64,000 nt of DNA from Sphingomonas sp. (GTDB lineage Bacteria; Pseudomonadota; Alphaproteobacteria; Sphingomonadales; Sphingomonadaceae): assembly GCF_030145815.1 (NCBI RefSeq), contig NZ_JAIXHL010000001.1:186001-250000 (forward strand). The letters run 5' to 3'. Of the stretch, positions 62,400 to 64,000 are shown piece after piece; position 1 is the first letter of the stretch, and each line of letters opens with the position of its first letter. Both the position numbers and the translations under genes were made by a program. The notes under the pieces were generated by a model. It worked only from the letters and a program-made list of their open reading frames with translations. It did no database searches and was not told the DNA's origin.

Positions 62400-63986
62400 C
62401 TATTGCGCAGCAGGCTTGAGCGGTTTCGCGCCGTCGGCGGCTTCCTTCTTGGCCAGCAAGCGCACGAGCATTTCGCGCGGGGTCTCGCGGTCGATATCTT
62501 CGCCCGCCTCGCGATATTGTTCCTGCACGCGTTCGCGCCGCCGCTTCTCCCGGTCGGTCTCGTCCGCGATGCCGAACGCGAGCGGGCCGATCGTCGCAAT
62601 CGCTTCGTCGATCATGCCGCGCTGCTCGAAATCGGCGGCGACCATGTAGCGCAGCGTGCCTTCGCGCGGGATCAGAAACATCGCGTCGACCAGCGCATTC
62701 TGAGCCGTTGCCGGGGGCAACATGCCGCGCCGCGAATAGCTCTCATAATAAGCGCGGGCGAAGCGCGGCTCGGTCGGGATCGCCTTCATTGCAACGGCGA
62801 TGCGTGCCCGCGCGGCGGCCCAGGCCGCGTCGTCGGTCGATTTGGCCTTGACCAGCATGGACGTCTCGATCTCGCCCTTGAAGTAATTCGCCCACGGGTC
62901 AGCCGGTTGGGTGGCGAGCCAGCGATCGGCCAGCGCCATCGCCGCCGCGTCGTTCCCGGCCAGATACTCGGCATCAATCAGGATCCGCCGCGCATAGGGA
63001 TCGTCGGGATAGGGTCGGGCAAGGTCGCGCACCCGGTCAGCAAAGCTCTGCACGCGCTTTGCCGCGACGCCCGAGCTGAGTGAGATCTGGATCGGAAGCA
63101 GCGCGTCCTCCGCCGGCGACAGGGGCCGCACGTCAATCGGTCCGACATCGAGATTTTCATAGCGGATCGCGGTCGCATCCAGCGTCGAGCGACGCGAATA
63201 GGCGCGGACTTCGCGATCGAGCGCGTCGATATCGCCGAACACCTTGAGCGCATCGCCAAAGGTCGCGCCGCGGCTGATCGCGGTGAGATAGGCGTTCAGC
63301 ATCTTGCGCCCTTCAGGAGTGCTGTTGAGGTAATGGACCGTGATCCAACCCTGCGAATAGACGGCAAAGCCAGGGCCGGGCTTGCGCGGATCCGGGTTCA
63401 TCAACTGGCGCAGCGGGACCCATTCCGACGTCCGCAGCGATGCCGCGCGGTCCTGCAGGAACAGGCCGAGCTTGACCACATTGGCGTCGTCGATCTCGAT
63501 CGCCCCGGCATAGTCGGCAAACCCTTCCGTGTACCAGGCGGGATAGGCCGTGGTGAAATATTGGAAGGTGAAATGGTGGGTCAGCTCATGCTGCAGAATC
63601 GCCTTGGCAGACAGGGTGAGACCGCGCTGGCGGCCATCGCTCGGCGCCCGCGCGCTGATCCGCGGCATGACCGTGAACGGGCCGCGCATGGTCGTGTTGT
63701 AATAGCCAGCCACGCCATACGTCGGGAACGGCAGTGTTTCCTGAACCTCCTCCGTGGTGCGCATGAAATAGACGGTGATCTTGACCGGCACCTCGCGCGG
63801 ACGCTTGGCGCCGGTCAGCGCCTGAAGGATTAGCCCGAATTTCTCCAGGTCGGCGACGCGCTTCTTGAGATCGTCCGCACTGCCCTCGCTATAGGCGATG
63901 AAATTGCGGGATTCGGCGCGGGTCCATTCCGCCTGCGCCGTCATCGGCGTGAGCAGGGCAAGCAGGATCAGCATATGGCGGAACAT
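62400..63986 (-). CDS. Exported protein with HExxH zinc-protease motif (peptidase MA-like/DUF1570-like) and TPR-like C-terminus
   Basis: Signal peptide; 'AKAILQHELTHHFTFQYFTTAYPAWYTEGFADYAGAIEID' gives HELTH plus downstream glutamate. Confidence 0.8.
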   Translation of the reverse strand: MFRHMLILLALLTPMTAQAEWTRAESRNFIAYSEGSADDLKKRVADLEKFGLILQALTGAKRPREVPVKITVYFMRTTEEVQETLPFPTYGVAGYYNTTMRGPFTVMPRISARAPSDGRQRGLTLSAKAILQHELTHHFTFQYFTTAYPAWYTEGFADYAGAIEIDDANVVKLGLFLQDRAASLRTSEWVPLRQLMNPDPRKPGPGFAVYSQGWITVHYLNSTPEGRKMLNAYLTAISRGATFGDALKVFGDIDALDREVRAYSRRSTLDATAIRYENLDVGPIDVRPLSPAEDALLPIQISLSSGVAAKRVQSFADRVRDLARPYPDDPYARRILIDAEYLAGNDAAAMALADRWLATQPADPWANYFKGEIETSMLVKAKSTDDAAWAAARARIAVAMKAIPTEPRFARAYYESYSRRGMLPPATAQNALVDAMFLIPREGTLRYMVAADFEQRGMIDEAIATIGPLAFGIADETDREKRRRERVQEQYREAGEDIDRETPREMLVRLLAKKEAADGAKPLKPAAQ

Positions 63987-64000
63987 TGAATCGGCTCCCT

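Overview
This 64 kb window is a GC-rich, gene-dense chromosomal segment. Gene content and protein sequences look like an alphaproteobacterial sphingomonad (Sphingomonas-like); that assignment is inference, not a search result. Most of it is core or housekeeping: panC, mipZ-like ATPase, phosphomannomutase, fabI, aroC, purA, purD, purE/purK, rpmB, tadA, xseA, clpB, ada, and an NHEJ locus (ku, MgtC-like gene, ligD). I saw no rRNA, tRNA, CRISPR array, integrase or transposase. The most interesting regions are: (1) 43-51.4 kb, where a TonB-dependent receptor gene with an in-frame ochre stop, a TPR-sulfotransferase and a small Cys-containing protein face a clpB-led reverse-strand set of three 2OG-Fe(II) oxygenase-like proteins and a second sulfotransferase; (2) 30.3-31.6 kb, a translationally overlapping pair of a YqcI/YcgG (GntA-type N-hydroxylase) family gene and a DUF1989 'urea carboxylase-associated' gene; (3) 13.8-17.2 kb, a fused circularly permuted ATP-grasp/alpha-E protein overlapping a transglutaminase gene; (4) a 73-bp palindromic repeat sitting in frame inside the ligD linker, plus several other palindromic or MITE-like intergenic repeats; (5) two 13-bp TGAC-N5-GTCA palindromes spaced 21 bp apart just upstream of an XRE regulator. 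All product names come from reading the proteins by eye; no database search was run.
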